Notes: a model not told the origin generated them from the sequence alone. Positions 44,851 to 55,763 are shown, numbered from the stretch's first letter. The stretch: 64,000 nucleotides of DNA from Sphingomonas sp. Leaf230 (GCF_001421745.1 NZ_LMKW01000001.1:618174-682173); one strand, 5' to 3'. A program made the numbers and translations.

Positions 44851-45126
44851 TCAATCCTCGCCGAACTTCGCTTCGACCAGTTCGGCGAGCGCCGCCACAG
44901 TATGCTCTGCCCCATCGCCGCTCGCGCTGATCGTGATCGCGTCGCCCATCGCTGCGCCGAGCATCATCAGTCCCATGATCGAGGTGCCGGTGACGTGATC
45001 CGACCCGTCCTTGGTCACGCTGACCTCGACCGGATGCGACGACGCAAGAGTCACGAACTTCGCACTCGCGCGTGCGTGGAGCCCGCGGCGGTTGGTGATC
45101 TGGACGGTGCGGGAGACCGCGCTCAC
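44851..45126 (-). CDS. HPr family phosphocarrier protein
   Basis: The 91-residue protein has the HPr active-site His17 in RRGLHARASAKF and a regulatory-type Ser49 in VTGTSIMGLMMLGAAMG, the site phosphorylated by HPr kinase. The GTG start overlaps the stop of the EIIA gene (GTGA). No sugar-specific membrane component is nearby, so this is a regulatory PTS, which in Alphaproteobacteria links carbon and nitrogen state to HPrK and the ChvG/ChvI system. Confidence 0.93.
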   Translation of the reverse strand: MSAVSRTVQITNRRGLHARASAKFVTLASSHPVEVSVTKDGSDHVTGTSIMGLMMLGAAMGDAITISASGDGAEHTVAALAELVEAKFGED

Positions 45127-45530
45127 GCCGCAGCCTCGCCGAGAACCTCGGAGGCTACCGAAATGTATTTGCGCCCGGCCTCACGCGCCGCAGCAACCGC
45201 CGCAACGACGGTCATCGATTTGCGCGCCGAGCCAAGCCGGATCAGCATCGGCAGGTTCATCCCCGCGATCACCTCGATCCGGCCGCGTTCCATCAAGGAG
45301 ATGGCGAGATTGGACGGCGTGCCGCCGAACAGGTCGGTGAGCACGATCACGCCACGCCCGACATCGACCGCCTGGATCGCAGCGGCGATATCCGCGCGGC
45401 GCTCCTCCATGTCGTCGTCGGGACCGATCGCGATCGGCGCGACGCGTTCCTGCGGACCGACGACGTGGATCATCGCGCGAACGAATTCCTCGGCCAGTCG
45501 ACCGTGCGTTACCAGAACAAGGCCGATCAT
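45123..45530 (-). CDS. PTS EIIA component, mannose/fructose family
   Basis: The 135-residue protein has the EIIA-Man fold start MIGLVLVTHGRLAEEF with the phospho-acceptor His9, and VIVLTDLFGGTPSNLAISLM, a family signature. With HPr it forms a short phosphorelay without a transporter, so it probably regulates other proteins by its phosphorylation state. It is 15 bases downstream of rapZ and overlaps the HPr start by four bases. Confidence 0.93.
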   Translation of the reverse strand: MIGLVLVTHGRLAEEFVRAMIHVVGPQERVAPIAIGPDDDMEERRADIAAAIQAVDVGRGVIVLTDLFGGTPSNLAISLMERGRIEVIAGMNLPMLIRLGSARKSMTVVAAVAAAREAGRKYISVASEVLGEAAA

Positions 45531-45545
45531 GTCAGCGTTTCATAC

Positions 45546-46460
45546 TCATAAGACGACCGGTGATCCTTCGAGCGCATCTTGTGGAGCGGCCCCCAGGTCG
45601 CGGTGTGCGATACTGGGCGAAAATCCCGCGTCGCGCAACCGTCGCGCCACCCGGTCGGCGACGTGGACCGACCGGTGTCTCCCTCCGGTACACCCGAACG
45701 CAACGGTGACATACGACTTGCCTTCCGCCCGGTAGCGCGGGAGCAGCAGCATCAGCAGCTCCTCGATCCGACTCACCGCGGCTTCGTAGGCGGGGTCGTC
45801 CATGATGTAGGCGGACACGTCGGCGTCGAGTCCTGTGCCGGGACGCAGCTGCGGGTCCCAGTGCGGATTGCGGAGGAAGCGCATGTCGAACACGAGGTCG
45901 GCGTTACGGGGCAGGCCGCGGGCGAAACCGAACGAGCGGATCGACAGCGTCGGCGCGCCGAGTTCCCCGCCCGCAAAGCTCGCGCGGATCTGTTGCGCGA
46001 GTTCGTTGGCGGCCATGTCGGTCGTATCGATCAGGCGGTTCGCCCAGTCGCGAAGTGGCGCGAGCAGCTCGCGTTCACGGCTGATCCCGTCATTCGCGGG
46101 ACGGTCTAGCGCGAGCGGGTGGCGACGGCGGGTCTCGGAATAGCGGCGTTCGAGTTCGGCGCCCGAGCAGTCGAGGAACAGCATTCCGGTCTCGAGCCCA
46201 TGACGGTCCCGGAGATCACGGATGCGGCCGACGATCCGTTCGGGGTCGAAGTCGCGCGTGCGGGCGCCGATGCCGATCGCGAGCGGCTGCGAGTCGTTGG
46301 TCGATCCTTCGGGGAGCGGTGCGTCGAGCAGGCGGTCGAGCAGCAACAGCGGGAGGTTGTCGACCACTTCCCAGCCGAGATCCTCCAGCGTCTTGAGGAC
46401 GGTGGATTTGCCCGCTCCCGACATGCCGGTGACGAGAAGGATGTCCTTAGGACGCGTCAT
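45546..46460 (-). CDS. rapZ: RNase adapter RapZ
   Basis: The 304-residue protein has an N-terminal P-loop kinase-like domain (LLVTGMSGAGKSTVLKTLED) and a C-terminal domain with SFGFARGLPRNADLVFDMRF, ADVSAYIMDD and FGCTGGRHRSVHVADRVARR. In enterics RapZ directs RNase E to the small RNA GlmZ, tuning amino-sugar synthesis. In Alphaproteobacteria the RNA partner is not established. The ATG overlaps the stop of hprK (ATGA), so it is part of the HPrK-PTS unit. Confidence 0.93.
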   Translation of the reverse strand: MTRPKDILLVTGMSGAGKSTVLKTLEDLGWEVVDNLPLLLLDRLLDAPLPEGSTNDSQPLAIGIGARTRDFDPERIVGRIRDLRDRHGLETGMLFLDCSGAELERRYSETRRRHPLALDRPANDGISRERELLAPLRDWANRLIDTTDMAANELAQQIRASFAGGELGAPTLSIRSFGFARGLPRNADLVFDMRFLRNPHWDPQLRPGTGLDADVSAYIMDDPAYEAAVSRIEELLMLLLPRYRAEGKSYVTVAFGCTGGRHRSVHVADRVARRLRDAGFSPSIAHRDLGAAPQDALEGSPVVL

Positions 46461-46888
46461 TCTATGGGCTCCGGATTGCGCAATGCGAGTTCGACCTTGA
46501 TCGGTGCGGAGACTTCGAAGGGATCGATCGCGACCTCGCGGACGTCGACTCCGGCGATTTTCCGCGCGTGGCGTTCGGGCATCCGTTCGATCGCGCCACC
46601 GAGGCGGACGAGCAGGGCGACCGGTACGTCCTCTACATAGGGCATGGCAAGGATGCCGATCCCGCGGACTTCGATCCGTCCGGCAATCGTCGTCGGTGCA
46701 CGCGCGAGCAAGGTTGCGCCGGCGCGCACCACGAGCGTCTGGTCGTCACTGACGAGAATCGCGCCACGATCGATCAGGCGCAACGCGAGGTCGGACTTGC
46801 CCGATCCCGACGCGCCTTCGATCATCACGGCCACGCCGTCGATGGCGACCGTGGTGGCGTGGAGCCTATCGGAGGAGGGGACGACCAC
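46457..46888 (-). CDS. hprK: HPr kinase/phosphorylase, short alphaproteobacterial form
   Basis: The 143-residue protein is the isolated catalytic domain: P-loop EGASGSGKSDLALRLIDRGA (Gly25 to Ser32), ILVSDDQTLV and IEVRGIGILAM, the HPrK signature. The N-terminal domain of Firmicute HPrK (total about 310 residues) is absent, as is usual in this class. It phosphorylates and dephosphorylates the Ser of HPr. It starts with GTG, nine bases after the chvG stop, and overlaps rapZ by four bases. Confidence 0.92.
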   Translation of the reverse strand: MVVPSSDRLHATTVAIDGVAVMIEGASGSGKSDLALRLIDRGAILVSDDQTLVVRAGATLLARAPTTIAGRIEVRGIGILAMPYVEDVPVALLVRLGGAIERMPERHARKIAGVDVREVAIDPFEVSAPIKVELALRNPEPIE

Positions 46889-46897
46889 GCGGCGTCC

Positions 46898-48481
46898 TTA
46901 CTCCGGCAATTCGGCGAGGGGTAGCTTTACGACGAAGCGCGCGCCATCGAGCCGGTCCTCGCGCGATTCGACGAAGATCGCCCCTTGGTGGCCGTCGACG
47001 ATCGTGCGGGCGATCGCGAGGCCTAGCCCGGAATGCTGGCCGAACGTCTCGCTATCGGGGCGGACCGAGTGGAAGCGCTTGAAGACGTCCTCGCGCGCCT
47101 CCTCGGGTACGCCGGGACCCTCGTCCTCGACCCGGATGACGAGGTCCTCGCCCTCGCGGATGGCGGAGATCGCGATCAGGCCGGCGTCGGGAGAGAAGGA
47201 CAGCGCGTTGTCGATCAGGTTCTCGAACACGCGTTCGAGCCGCGCGCCTTCGCCGAGTATGACCGTTCGATCGTCGGGGTTGCGATCAAATCGGAGCCGG
47301 ATGCCGCGCTCGACCCCGCGGGCTTCACGTTGTGTGACCAGCCCGTCGATCATCGCGGCGATATCGACCGGTTCGAACTTGGCGCGGCTGAGTTGCGCGT
47401 CGAGTCGCGAGGCTTCAGAGATGTCGGAGAGCAACCGGTCGAGCCGCTGGACGTCGTCGCGGACGATCGCAAGCAACTGCGCCTGGAGCGCGGGGTCCTT
47501 CACGCGCGACAATCCCTCCACCGCGGACCGGAGCGAGGCGAGGGGGTTCTTCATCTCGTGCGTGACGTCCGCGGCGAACGCCTCCGTCGCATCGATCCGC
47601 GCCCTGAGCGCTAGGCTCATATCGGAGAGCGCGCGCGCGAGCATGCCCAGTTCGTCGCGGCGGGAGGGGAGACGCGGCACGACGACTTCGCGCGCTCGGC
47701 CGAGGCGGACACGAACCGCCGCACGGGCAAGGCGGCGCAAGGGACGGACGATCGTGCGGGCCAAGAACAGTGACAGCAGGATCGAGACGATCGACACGCC
47801 GAGCAGCACCATGCTGAGCCGGAACCGCTCGATTCGCACCGTCTTGGTGATGTCGCGCGCGTTGACCGTCGTCATCACGACCCCGCCAGCGCGGAGCGGC
47901 GCGGCGGCGGTCAGCACGGGCGTGCGGTCGGGCGCGCGCCAGACCGTCGTGGAGACGGCGCTGCGTCCGCGGACTGCGCTCACGTCGGGCCATTGCTGCG
48001 TACCGCTGCGCTCGCGGTAGAGCGGCGGGCGGGGCGCCATTACGATCACGTCGATCGACGCGTCGAGAAAGCGGGCGATCGTCTGGTCCCAGTCTTCCTT
48101 GTCCGGATCCATCAGCACGAAGTTGCGCAGGCCCAGCACGCGGCTGTCGGCGATCGTCCGCCCTCCCGCATCGAACAACCGGATTCGCGAGCCAGTATCG
48201 CGCGCAAGCCGCAGTACCAGCGGATCGCGCAACGCCGGATCGACCGCGGCAATCGCCTCGCCGATCAGCCGTGCTTCGCGCGCCGTCTGCGCAACCCGGT
48301 TGTCGACCACCCGGCTGCGATACGAATCGAGATAGAAGAACCCGCCCGCAAGCAGCAGCAGAGCGAAGATGTTGACGGCCAGGATACGCCGCGTGAGCGA
48401 AATCTGTCCCGACCACCGCAGCGTGAGATCGCGGCCGTCGACGCCCAGCTCATTCCTCAGAAAATCGATACCCGGCACCAT
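46898..48481 (-). CDS. chvG: Sensor histidine kinase ChvG
   Basis: The 527-residue membrane kinase has a first helix ([20 protein letters not shown]), a periplasmic sensor domain of about 200 residues (with [20 protein letters not shown]), a second helix ([19 protein letters not shown]) and a HAMP domain. The phospho-acceptor His is in [20 protein letters not shown], and the ATPase part has [11 protein letters not shown] and [14 protein letters not shown]. ChvG responds to acid or envelope stress and succinoglycan-type signals in rhizobia; the input here is not known. It overlaps the chvI stop by 32 bases. Confidence 0.93.
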   Translation of the reverse strand: MVPGIDFLRNELGVDGRDLTLRWSGQISLTRRILAVNIFALLLLAGGFFYLDSYRSRVVDNRVAQTAREARLIGEAIAAVDPALRDPLVLRLARDTGSRIRLFDAGGRTIADSRVLGLRNFVLMDPDKEDWDQTIARFLDASIDVIVMAPRPPLYRERSGTQQWPDVSAVRGRSAVSTTVWRAPDRTPVLTAAAPLRAGGVVMTTVNARDITKTVRIERFRLSMVLLGVSIVSILLSLFLARTIVRPLRRLARAAVRVRLGRAREVVVPRLPSRRDELGMLARALSDMSLALRARIDATEAFAADVTHEMKNPLASLRSAVEGLSRVKDPALQAQLLAIVRDDVQRLDRLLSDISEASRLDAQLSRAKFEPVDIAAMIDGLVTQREARGVERGIRLRFDRNPDDRTVILGEGARLERVFENLIDNALSFSPDAGLIAISAIREGEDLVIRVEDEGPGVPEEAREDVFKRFHSVRPDSETFGQHSGLGLAIARTIVDGHQGAIFVESREDRLDGARFVVKLPLAELPE

Positions 48482-49157
48482 ATAATGTCTCGATAGCGTC
48501 GAAGGCTGGGTCGACCTGCCTGAATTTGCGGCGAAGGCGCTTGATGTGGCTGTCTATGGTCCGGTCGTCGACATAGATATCGTCCTGATACGCCGCATCC
48601 ATCAACTGGTTACGCGTCTTGACGATGCCGGGCCGCTGCGCGAGCGTCTCCAGGATCATGAACTCGGTGACGGTCAGCGTCACCGGTTCGCCACCCCAGA
48701 GTGTGCGATGCCGCGCGGGATCCATGCTGAGCCGCCCGCGATCGAGCGGCCCCGCGGCTTCCGCCTCGGTTTCCGTGCCCGGCGACTGCGTCAGCTCGGT
48801 CCGCCGCAGGATCGCGCGGATGCGGGCGATCAACAGCCGCTGCGAGAACGGCTTGGCGATATAGTCGTCCGCGCCCATCGCGAGGCCGAGCGCCTCGTCG
48901 AGCTCGTCGTCCTTGCTGGTGAGGAAAATCACCGGGATCTGGCTCTTCTCGCGCAGCCGACGCAGCAGTTCGAGCCCGTCCATCCGCGGCATCTTGATGT
49001 CGAATACCGCGAGGTCCGGAGGGTTGTCGGTCAGCGCCTTCAACGCGGTCTCGCCGTCCGAATAGACACGCGTGACGAAGCCCTCGGTCTGCAGCGCGAT
49101 CGACACGGAGGTCAGGATGTTGCGGTCGTCATCGACCAGCGCGATCGTTGCCGTCAT
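48450..49157 (-). CDS. chvI: Response regulator ChvI, OmpR family
   Basis: The 235-residue regulator has a receiver domain with the acidic pocket DDD (residues 9-11), phospho-acceptor Asp53 in [13 protein letters not shown] and Lys in FLTSKDDE. The C-terminal winged helix has [20 protein letters not shown] and [20 protein letters not shown]. An open frame continues upstream of the chosen ATG, but the residues there are not family-like. It leads the operon chvI-chvG-hprK-rapZ-EIIA-HPr and is divergent from pckA, a conserved alphaproteobacterial arrangement. Confidence 0.94.
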   Translation of the reverse strand: MTATIALVDDDRNILTSVSIALQTEGFVTRVYSDGETALKALTDNPPDLAVFDIKMPRMDGLELLRRLREKSQIPVIFLTSKDDELDEALGLAMGADDYIAKPFSQRLLIARIRAILRRTELTQSPGTETEAEAAGPLDRGRLSMDPARHRTLWGGEPVTLTVTEFMILETLAQRPGIVKTRNQLMDAAYQDDIYVDDRTIDSHIKRLRRKFRQVDPAFDAIETLYGAGYRFSEE

Positions 49158-49256
49158 CTGGGGAGCTTTGCCTCGGTCGTTGGCGTGTCGGCGTAGGGCA
49201 AACCGCCGCGGCACTCAACTAGAGCCGTATCGGAGCGGCGTCGCAGCTCGGTGGAT

Positions 49257-49285
49257 TTGACCGGTGGAAAGCTGCCCCGTACAGC
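49257..49285 (+). promoter_or_regulatory. Possible pckA promoter
   Basis: TTGACC (49257-49262) and TACAGC (49280-49285) are 17 bases apart, about 50 bases before the start. A perfect 10-base palindrome CATACGTATG follows at 49302-49311, between this promoter and the Shine-Dalgarno. The -10 match is poor. Confidence 0.4.
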
Positions 49286-49336
49286 CGGGCGCAACGACAT
49301 ACATACGTATGCGATAAAACTTAGGAGAGAGAGCCC

Positions 49337-50947
49337 GTGTCGAGCGAGCGTATTCCGGCCGTTGGCCTATCCGCGCAGGGAATCGAAACCCGCGCTACCC
49401 TGCATTGGAACCTGGTCACAGCCCAACTGGTCGAGGCGGCGCTGGAACGCGGCGAGGGGACGCTTTCCGCGGACGGCCCGCTGGTCGTCGAGACCGGCGC
49501 GCATACCGGGCGCTCGGCGCAGGACAAGTTCATCGTCCGTGATGCCGAGACCGACGCGACCGTGTGGTGGGGCAAGAGCAACAAGGCGATGGAGCCCGCG
49601 CATTTCGCCGCGCTGAAGGAGGATTTCTTCGCCGCACTGGCCGCCAAGGACGAGCTGTTCGTGCAGGACCTGTACGGCGGATCGCAGGCGGATCACCGCG
49701 TCAACGTCCGCGTCGTCACCGAACTGGCGTGGCATAACCTCTTCATCCGGACGATGCTGGTCCGTCCCGAACAGGCGGCGCTGAAGGACTTCGTCGCGGA
49801 CTACACGATCATCGACCTGCCAAGCTTCCGCGCCGATCCCGCGCGCCACGGCTGCCGCAGCGAGACGGTGATCGCGGTGAACTTCACCGATAAGCTGATC
49901 CTGATCGGTGGCACGAAATATGCCGGCGAGATGAAGAAGTCGGTGTTCGGCCTGCTCAACTATCTGCTGCCGCCGACCGGCGTGATGCCGATGCATTGCT
50001 CGGCGAACATGGGCGCGAACGGCGATACTGCGGTGTTCTTCGGCCTGTCGGGCACCGGCAAGACTACCCTCTCAGCCGATGCCAGCCGGACGCTGATCGG
50101 CGACGACGAGCATGGCTGGTCCGACACCGCCGTCTTCAACTTCGAAGGCGGGTGCTACGCCAAGATGATCCGCCTGTCCGCGGACGCAGAGCCGGAGATC
50201 TTCGCGACCACCAAGCGCTTCGGCACGGTGCTGGAGAACGTCGTGATGGATCCGGCGACGCGGCTGCTCGACCTCGACGACCATACGCTCGCCGAGAACA
50301 GCCGCGGCGCGTATCCGATCGACTTCATCCCGAATGCGTCCGCCGAGAACATGGGTCCGGTGCCGCGCAACATCGTCATGCTCACCGCGGACGCATACGG
50401 TGTGCTGCCGCCGATCGCGAAGCTGACGCCCGACCAGGCGATGTACCATTTCCTCTCGGGCTACACCGCGCGTGTCGCTGGCACCGAGATCGGCGTGACC
50501 GAGCCTGACGCCACCTTCTCGACCTGCTTCGGCGCACCGTTCATGCCGCGGCATCCGTCGGTCTATGGCAATCTGCTCAAGGAGCGGATCGCGAAGGGCG
50601 GCGTCGATTGCTGGCTGGTCAACACCGGCTGGACCGGCGGCAAATACGGCGTCGGCAACCGCATGCCGATCAAGGCGACGCGGGCGCTGCTGAACGCGGC
50701 GCTCGACGGGAGCCTGAACGATGCCGAATTCCGGACGGACCCCAACTTCGGATTCCAGGTGCCGGTGAGCGTCCCCGGCGTCGACAGCGCGATCCTCGAC
50801 CCGCGCACAACCTGGGCGGACAAGGACGCATACGACGCGACCGCAGCCAAGCTGGTCGACCTGTTCGTGGAAAACTTCGCGCAGTTCGCCGAGCATGTCG
50901 ACGAGGGCGTTCGACAGGCTGCGCCGAAGGTGAAAGAGGCGGCGTAG
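49337..50947 (+). CDS. pckA: Phosphoenolpyruvate carboxykinase (ATP)
   Basis: The 536-residue gluconeogenic enzyme converts oxaloacetate and ATP to phosphoenolpyruvate. [16 protein letters not shown] lies near the N-terminus. [20 protein letters not shown] is the P-loop, preceded by [10 protein letters not shown], and [11 protein letters not shown] is the metal-binding segment. Length is typical. It begins with GTG preceded by AGGAG at nine bases. It is divergent from chvI; in related bacteria ChvI controls pckA, which would fit this layout, but I cannot see a defined ChvI site here. Confidence 0.95.
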   Translation: MSSERIPAVGLSAQGIETRATLHWNLVTAQLVEAALERGEGTLSADGPLVVETGAHTGRSAQDKFIVRDAETDATVWWGKSNKAMEPAHFAALKEDFFAALAAKDELFVQDLYGGSQADHRVNVRVVTELAWHNLFIRTMLVRPEQAALKDFVADYTIIDLPSFRADPARHGCRSETVIAVNFTDKLILIGGTKYAGEMKKSVFGLLNYLLPPTGVMPMHCSANMGANGDTAVFFGLSGTGKTTLSADASRTLIGDDEHGWSDTAVFNFEGGCYAKMIRLSADAEPEIFATTKRFGTVLENVVMDPATRLLDLDDHTLAENSRGAYPIDFIPNASAENMGPVPRNIVMLTADAYGVLPPIAKLTPDQAMYHFLSGYTARVAGTEIGVTEPDATFSTCFGAPFMPRHPSVYGNLLKERIAKGGVDCWLVNTGWTGGKYGVGNRMPIKATRALLNAALDGSLNDAEFRTDPNFGFQVPVSVPGVDSAILDPRTTWADKDAYDATAAKLVDLFVENFAQFAEHVDEGVRQAAPKVKEAA

Positions 50948-51002
50948 GCAAAGGGGACTTTCCGCTTGGGCTGGATAAGGCTTTACGCCAGCCCCATAGC
51001 GT

Positions 51003-51088
51003 CCGTCATCCTGGGCTCGACCCAGGATCCAGAGTTGCAGCGGACGGTGTTCCGTTACTCTGGATCCTGACTTTCGTCAGGATGACGG
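51003..51088. repeat. Family B-type chimeric inverted repeat overlapping the nfeD stop
   Basis: The outer arms are CCGTCATCCT and AGGATGACGG. The left inner hairpin is CCTGGGCTCGACCCAGG and the right is CCTGACTTTCGTCAGG, so the two arms come from different subtypes. ATCCAGAG and CTCTGGAT pair further in. The right arm encodes the final codons of nfeD (minus strand). Confidence 0.85.
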
Positions 51089-51526
51089 GGCCAGGGGCGC
51101 TACCAAGACTTCACCGTCGACGACGTTGGTGATGGTCACGCGTGTCCCGACCGCCGCATCCTCCCCACGCGCCGGCCAACTTCCGTCGCCCACCAGCACT
51201 CTCCCACGGCCGCCAACCAACGCCGCCTCCACCACCACAACCTGACCCACCAGCCGCGCAGACCGATCGTTCAACATCGGATCCCCACCCTCGACCGGAT
51301 AATCCCGGTACCAGCGCTTCCCGATCAGTACGGTAACCGCGCTCCAGACCGCAAACGCTGCCAGTTGCGCCGCCACCGGCAAGTCCGGCAACACGAACAC
51401 CGCCACTCCCGTCACCGCCGCAGCGATTGCGAGGAACACCAGGAACACCCCCGGCACCACCAGCTCAGCGATCCCCAGCACCAGCGCCGCGATCAGCCAA
51501 GCGCCAGCCGCCCCGATCGCGCCCAT
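51077..51526 (-). CDS. NfeD family membrane protein
   Basis: The 149-residue protein has three to four N-terminal helices (WLIAALVLGIAELVVPGVFL, then FLAIAAAVTGVAVFVLPDLP) and a C-terminal beta-barrel OB-like domain (RLVGQVVVVEAALVGGRGRV, VGTRVTITNVVDGEVLVAPL). NfeD proteins pair with SPFH/stomatin partners in membrane microdomains. It shares one base with the upstream SPFH gene (TGATG). Its last residues PSS and stop lie within an intergenic repeat, so the natural end may have been altered by insertion. Confidence 0.88.
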   Translation of the reverse strand: MGAIGAAGAWLIAALVLGIAELVVPGVFLVFLAIAAAVTGVAVFVLPDLPVAAQLAAFAVWSAVTVLIGKRWYRDYPVEGGDPMLNDRSARLVGQVVVVEAALVGGRGRVLVGDGSWPARGEDAAVGTRVTITNVVDGEVLVAPLAPSS

Positions 51527-52497
51527 CAGCTTTTCGGCAGCTCGAACGGACCCTTCCGCGGTTCAGGCTTGGCCGGCGGCGACGCAGTCGCATCGCGCAG
51601 CGCGTCCTTCGCCAGCTCGCCAATCCCCCCAAGCGTGCCCATCAACTGCGTAGCCTCGACCGGGAAGAGGATCGTCTTCGCATTCGGCGAGGTCGCGAAC
51701 TTCCCGATCGCTTCAACATATTTCTGCGCAATGAAGTAGTTGATCGCCTGCGCGCCACCTTCCTCGATCGCCTGAGACACAGCCCGCGTCGCCGAAGCCT
51801 CCGCCACCGCCGCCCGCTCGCGAGCCTCGGCATCGCGGAACGCCGACTCCTTGCGCCCCTCGGACTCGAGGATTCGCGCCTGCTTCTGCCCCTCGGCGCG
51901 CAAAATCTCCGAAGCCCGCGAACCTTCCGCATCCAGAATGTTGGCCCGCTTCTCGCGCTCGGCCTTCATCTGCCGCCCCATCGCGTTGACGATGTCGGCC
52001 GGCGGGCGAATGTCCTTGATTTCGACGCGCGTGATCTTCACGCCCCACGGCGTCGTCGCATGATCGACCACGTTGAGCAGCCGCGCATTGATTTCGTCGC
52101 GTTTCGACAGCGTCTCGTCGAGGTCCATTGACCCCATCACCGTGCGCAGATTGGTCGTCGTGAGCTGCAACAGCGCCTGGTACAGGTCCGACACTTCGTA
52201 CGCCGCCTTCGCTGAGTCGAGCACCTGGAAGAACACGACCCCGTCGGTCGAGATCATCGCATTGTCCTTGGTGATGATCTCCTGGCCGGGGATGTCGATC
52301 ACCTGCTCCATCATGTTCACTTTCCGCCCCACGCGGTAGAAAAACGCAGGATAGAAATTGAAGCCCGGCCGCGCGACCGTCGTGAAGCGGCCGAAATGCT
52401 CGATCGTGTATTGATAGCCCTGATGGACGATCTTGATGCTGGTGAAGAGGTACAGCAGCACCAACGCCAGCAGGAGCGCGGCAACGATCAGGCCCAT
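51526..52497 (-). CDS. SPFH domain / stomatin-like protein
   Basis: The 323-residue protein has an N-terminal helix (GLIVAALLLALVLLYLFTSI) and an SPFH domain (VHQGYQYTIEHFGRF through RVEIKDIRPPADIVNAMGRQ). An Ala/Glu-rich coiled coil follows (QMKAEREKRANILDAEGSRA and the EGQKQARILESEGR region), then a C-terminal segment ending in Pro/Lys. It likely forms oligomers on the inner membrane with the NfeD partner. GGGGGA eight bases before the ATG supports the start at 52497 over an upstream alternative at 52512. Confidence 0.9.
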   Translation of the reverse strand: MGLIVAALLLALVLLYLFTSIKIVHQGYQYTIEHFGRFTTVARPGFNFYPAFFYRVGRKVNMMEQVIDIPGQEIITKDNAMISTDGVVFFQVLDSAKAAYEVSDLYQALLQLTTTNLRTVMGSMDLDETLSKRDEINARLLNVVDHATTPWGVKITRVEIKDIRPPADIVNAMGRQMKAEREKRANILDAEGSRASEILRAEGQKQARILESEGRKESAFRDAEARERAAVAEASATRAVSQAIEEGGAQAINYFIAQKYVEAIGKFATSPNAKTILFPVEATQLMGTLGGIGELAKDALRDATASPPAKPEPRKGPFELPKS

Positions 52498-52570
52498 CGA
52501 ACAATCCCCCATCCGTGTATCGCACCGCTATAGCACGTGGGCGCCCCCTGGAGCCAGACATGAGGCCTAG

Positions 52571-54088
<1,518 letters not shown>

Positions 54089-54099
54089 GGGCGGGAACT

Positions 54100-54211
54100 T
54101 CCCCCATCCCTGAAAGGGAGGGGCCGGGGGTGGGTCGGCTTCCTCAAGCTCGTCTGCCAGTGGCTAAAACGAGCCAACCCACCCCCAACCCCTCCCTTTC
54201 AGGGAGGGGAG
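54100..54211. repeat. Family A inverted repeat after guaB
   Basis: ATCCCTGAAAGGGAG on the left and CTCCCTTTCAGGGAG on the right flank GGGGCCGGGGGTGGG and CCCACCCCCAACCCC. It is the first of three repeat elements in the 487-base gap between guaB and rsmB. Confidence 0.9.
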
Positions 54212-54327
54212 ATCGTCGTTCCCGTCGCTACGTGGCGCCATAATCGCCGTCGTGGCCAGAGCCCGCGACTATTCGCGGGGATCTCCGCTATCCGCGCTCG
54301 CTCCTCTTATCCAACGCTCTCATTTTT

Positions 54328-54433
54328 CGTCATCCCGGCGAACGCCGGGACCCATGGTTGCGGTTTGGGTGGTGGTTGCACGCTATCGCCGGGTACGCCG
54401 TGTCCATGGGTCCCGGCGTCCGCCGGGATGACG
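54328..54433. repeat. Family B inverted repeat, guaB-rsmB gap
   Basis: CGTCATCCCGGCGAACGCCG pairs with CGGCGTCCGCCGGGATGACG, with CCCATGG / CCATGGG inside. No gene is seen between this and the flanking repeats. Confidence 0.88.
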
Positions 54434-54479
54434 GAGGGAGAGGGTGCTAACCACCCGACCCGCCCCAATCTCCGAAATT

Positions 54480-54517
54480 ATTCCCCTTCCGCGAGCGGAA
54501 GGGGCTAGGGGAGGGGA
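54480..54517. repeat. Solo arm of a family A repeat upstream of rsmB
   Basis: CCCCTTCCGCGAGCGGAAGG followed by GGCTAGGGGAGGGG matches the left arm of the family A element near the end of the window. No right arm is present, so this appears to be a solitary or decayed half. Confidence 0.8.
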
Positions 54518-54575
54518 TGATGACGAACACCCCGTACCAAACTCTCTTGCTCCTTTCGCAAGCTGGAGCCCAGAA

Positions 54576-55763
54576 GTGACTCCCCCAGCACGCACCCAGG
54601 CCGCGATCGAACTCCTCGACCAGATCATCGCCGCCGCCCGCGAGTCCGGCGCCGCCGCCGACACGCTGATCGCCCGCTACTTCGCCACCCGCCGCTACGC
54701 CGGCTCGAAGGACCGCCGCGCGGTCCGCGAACTCGTCTACGCCGCGATCCGCAAGGCCGGAGACCGCCCCGAGAACGGCCGCACCGCGATGCTGCTCGTC
54801 GCCGACGCCGATCCGGAAGTCGCTGCGACCTTCGACGGCTCCACTCACGCGCCCGCCCCGATCGCCAAGGACGAACCCCGCGCCCGTGCCGGCGTCGCGC
54901 CACAGTGGCTGAGCAAGGCCCTCCGCGCTTCAGGCCTCGACGGCGCCGCCCTTACAGATTTAGCTGGCCGCGCCACGCTCGATCTGCGCGTCAACACGCT
55001 GATCTCCGACCGCGCGACCGTCCTCGCAGCACTTCCCGAAGCGGAAGCCACCCCCCACGCCCCAGACGGTATCCGCCTCCCCACAGGCACCAACGTCGAA
55101 GCGCTCCCGCTCTTCAACGAAGGCGCGCTCGAGGTGCAGGACGAAGGCAGCCAGCTCGTCGGCCTAGCGATGCAGGCGAAGCCCGGCGAACGCATCGTCG
55201 ATCTCTGCGCGGGCGCCGGCGGCAAGACGCTCGCGCTCGCGGCGACGATGAAGAACGAAGGCGTGATCCTCGCCTGCGACACCGACCGCAACCGCCTCGC
55301 ACGCCTCGCCCCCCGCGCGACGCGCGCCGGCGCGACGATCGTCGAGAGCCGCCTGCTCAACCCGACGCGCGAGATCGAGGCGCTCAGCGAATGGGCGGGC
55401 CGCGCAGACGGCGTGCTCGTCGACGCCCCATGCTCGGGCACCGGCACATGGCGGCGCAACCCGGAGGCGCGCTGGCGGCTCACCCCCGACCGCGTCTCGC
55501 GTCTGCAATCGACGCAGCAGCAGGTGCTCTCCGTCGCAGCCACGCTGGTCAAGCCCGGCGGCGCGCTCGTCTACATCGTCTGCTCGCTGCTCGACCCCGA
55601 AGGAACGGACCAAGTCACCTGGTTCCTGAACGCGCATCCCGGCTGGACGACCGAGCCCCTGACGCTCCCCGCCGGCGCGAAGCACGGCCACGGCGTCCGC
55701 CTCGAACCCGGCCGCGACGGTACCGACGGCTTTTTTGTCGCGCGCCTCCGGGCTGCGTGCTAG
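54576..55763 (+). CDS. rsmB: 16S rRNA (cytosine-967-C5)-methyltransferase-like, RsmB/NOL1/NOP2 family
   Basis: The 395-residue SAM-dependent methyltransferase has an N-terminal NusB-like helical part and a catalytic domain with IVDLCAGAGGKTLALAA (SAM motif), VLVDAPCSGTGTWRRNPEAR (first catalytic Cys) and LVYIVCSLLDPEG (second Cys). RsmB methylates C967 of 16S rRNA; other RsmB/RsmF-like targets are possible. The GTG start has GGAG seven bases upstream. A longer frame runs back to 54444, but that part is repeat-derived, so the GTG is preferred. The TPR gene follows after 56 bases. Confidence 0.9.
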   Translation: MTPPARTQAAIELLDQIIAAARESGAAADTLIARYFATRRYAGSKDRRAVRELVYAAIRKAGDRPENGRTAMLLVADADPEVAATFDGSTHAPAPIAKDEPRARAGVAPQWLSKALRASGLDGAALTDLAGRATLDLRVNTLISDRATVLAALPEAEATPHAPDGIRLPTGTNVEALPLFNEGALEVQDEGSQLVGLAMQAKPGERIVDLCAGAGGKTLALAATMKNEGVILACDTDRNRLARLAPRATRAGATIVESRLLNPTREIEALSEWAGRADGVLVDAPCSGTGTWRRNPEARWRLTPDRVSRLQSTQQQVLSVAATLVKPGGALVYIVCSLLDPEGTDQVTWFLNAHPGWTTEPLTLPAGAKHGHGVRLEPGRDGTDGFFVARLRAAC

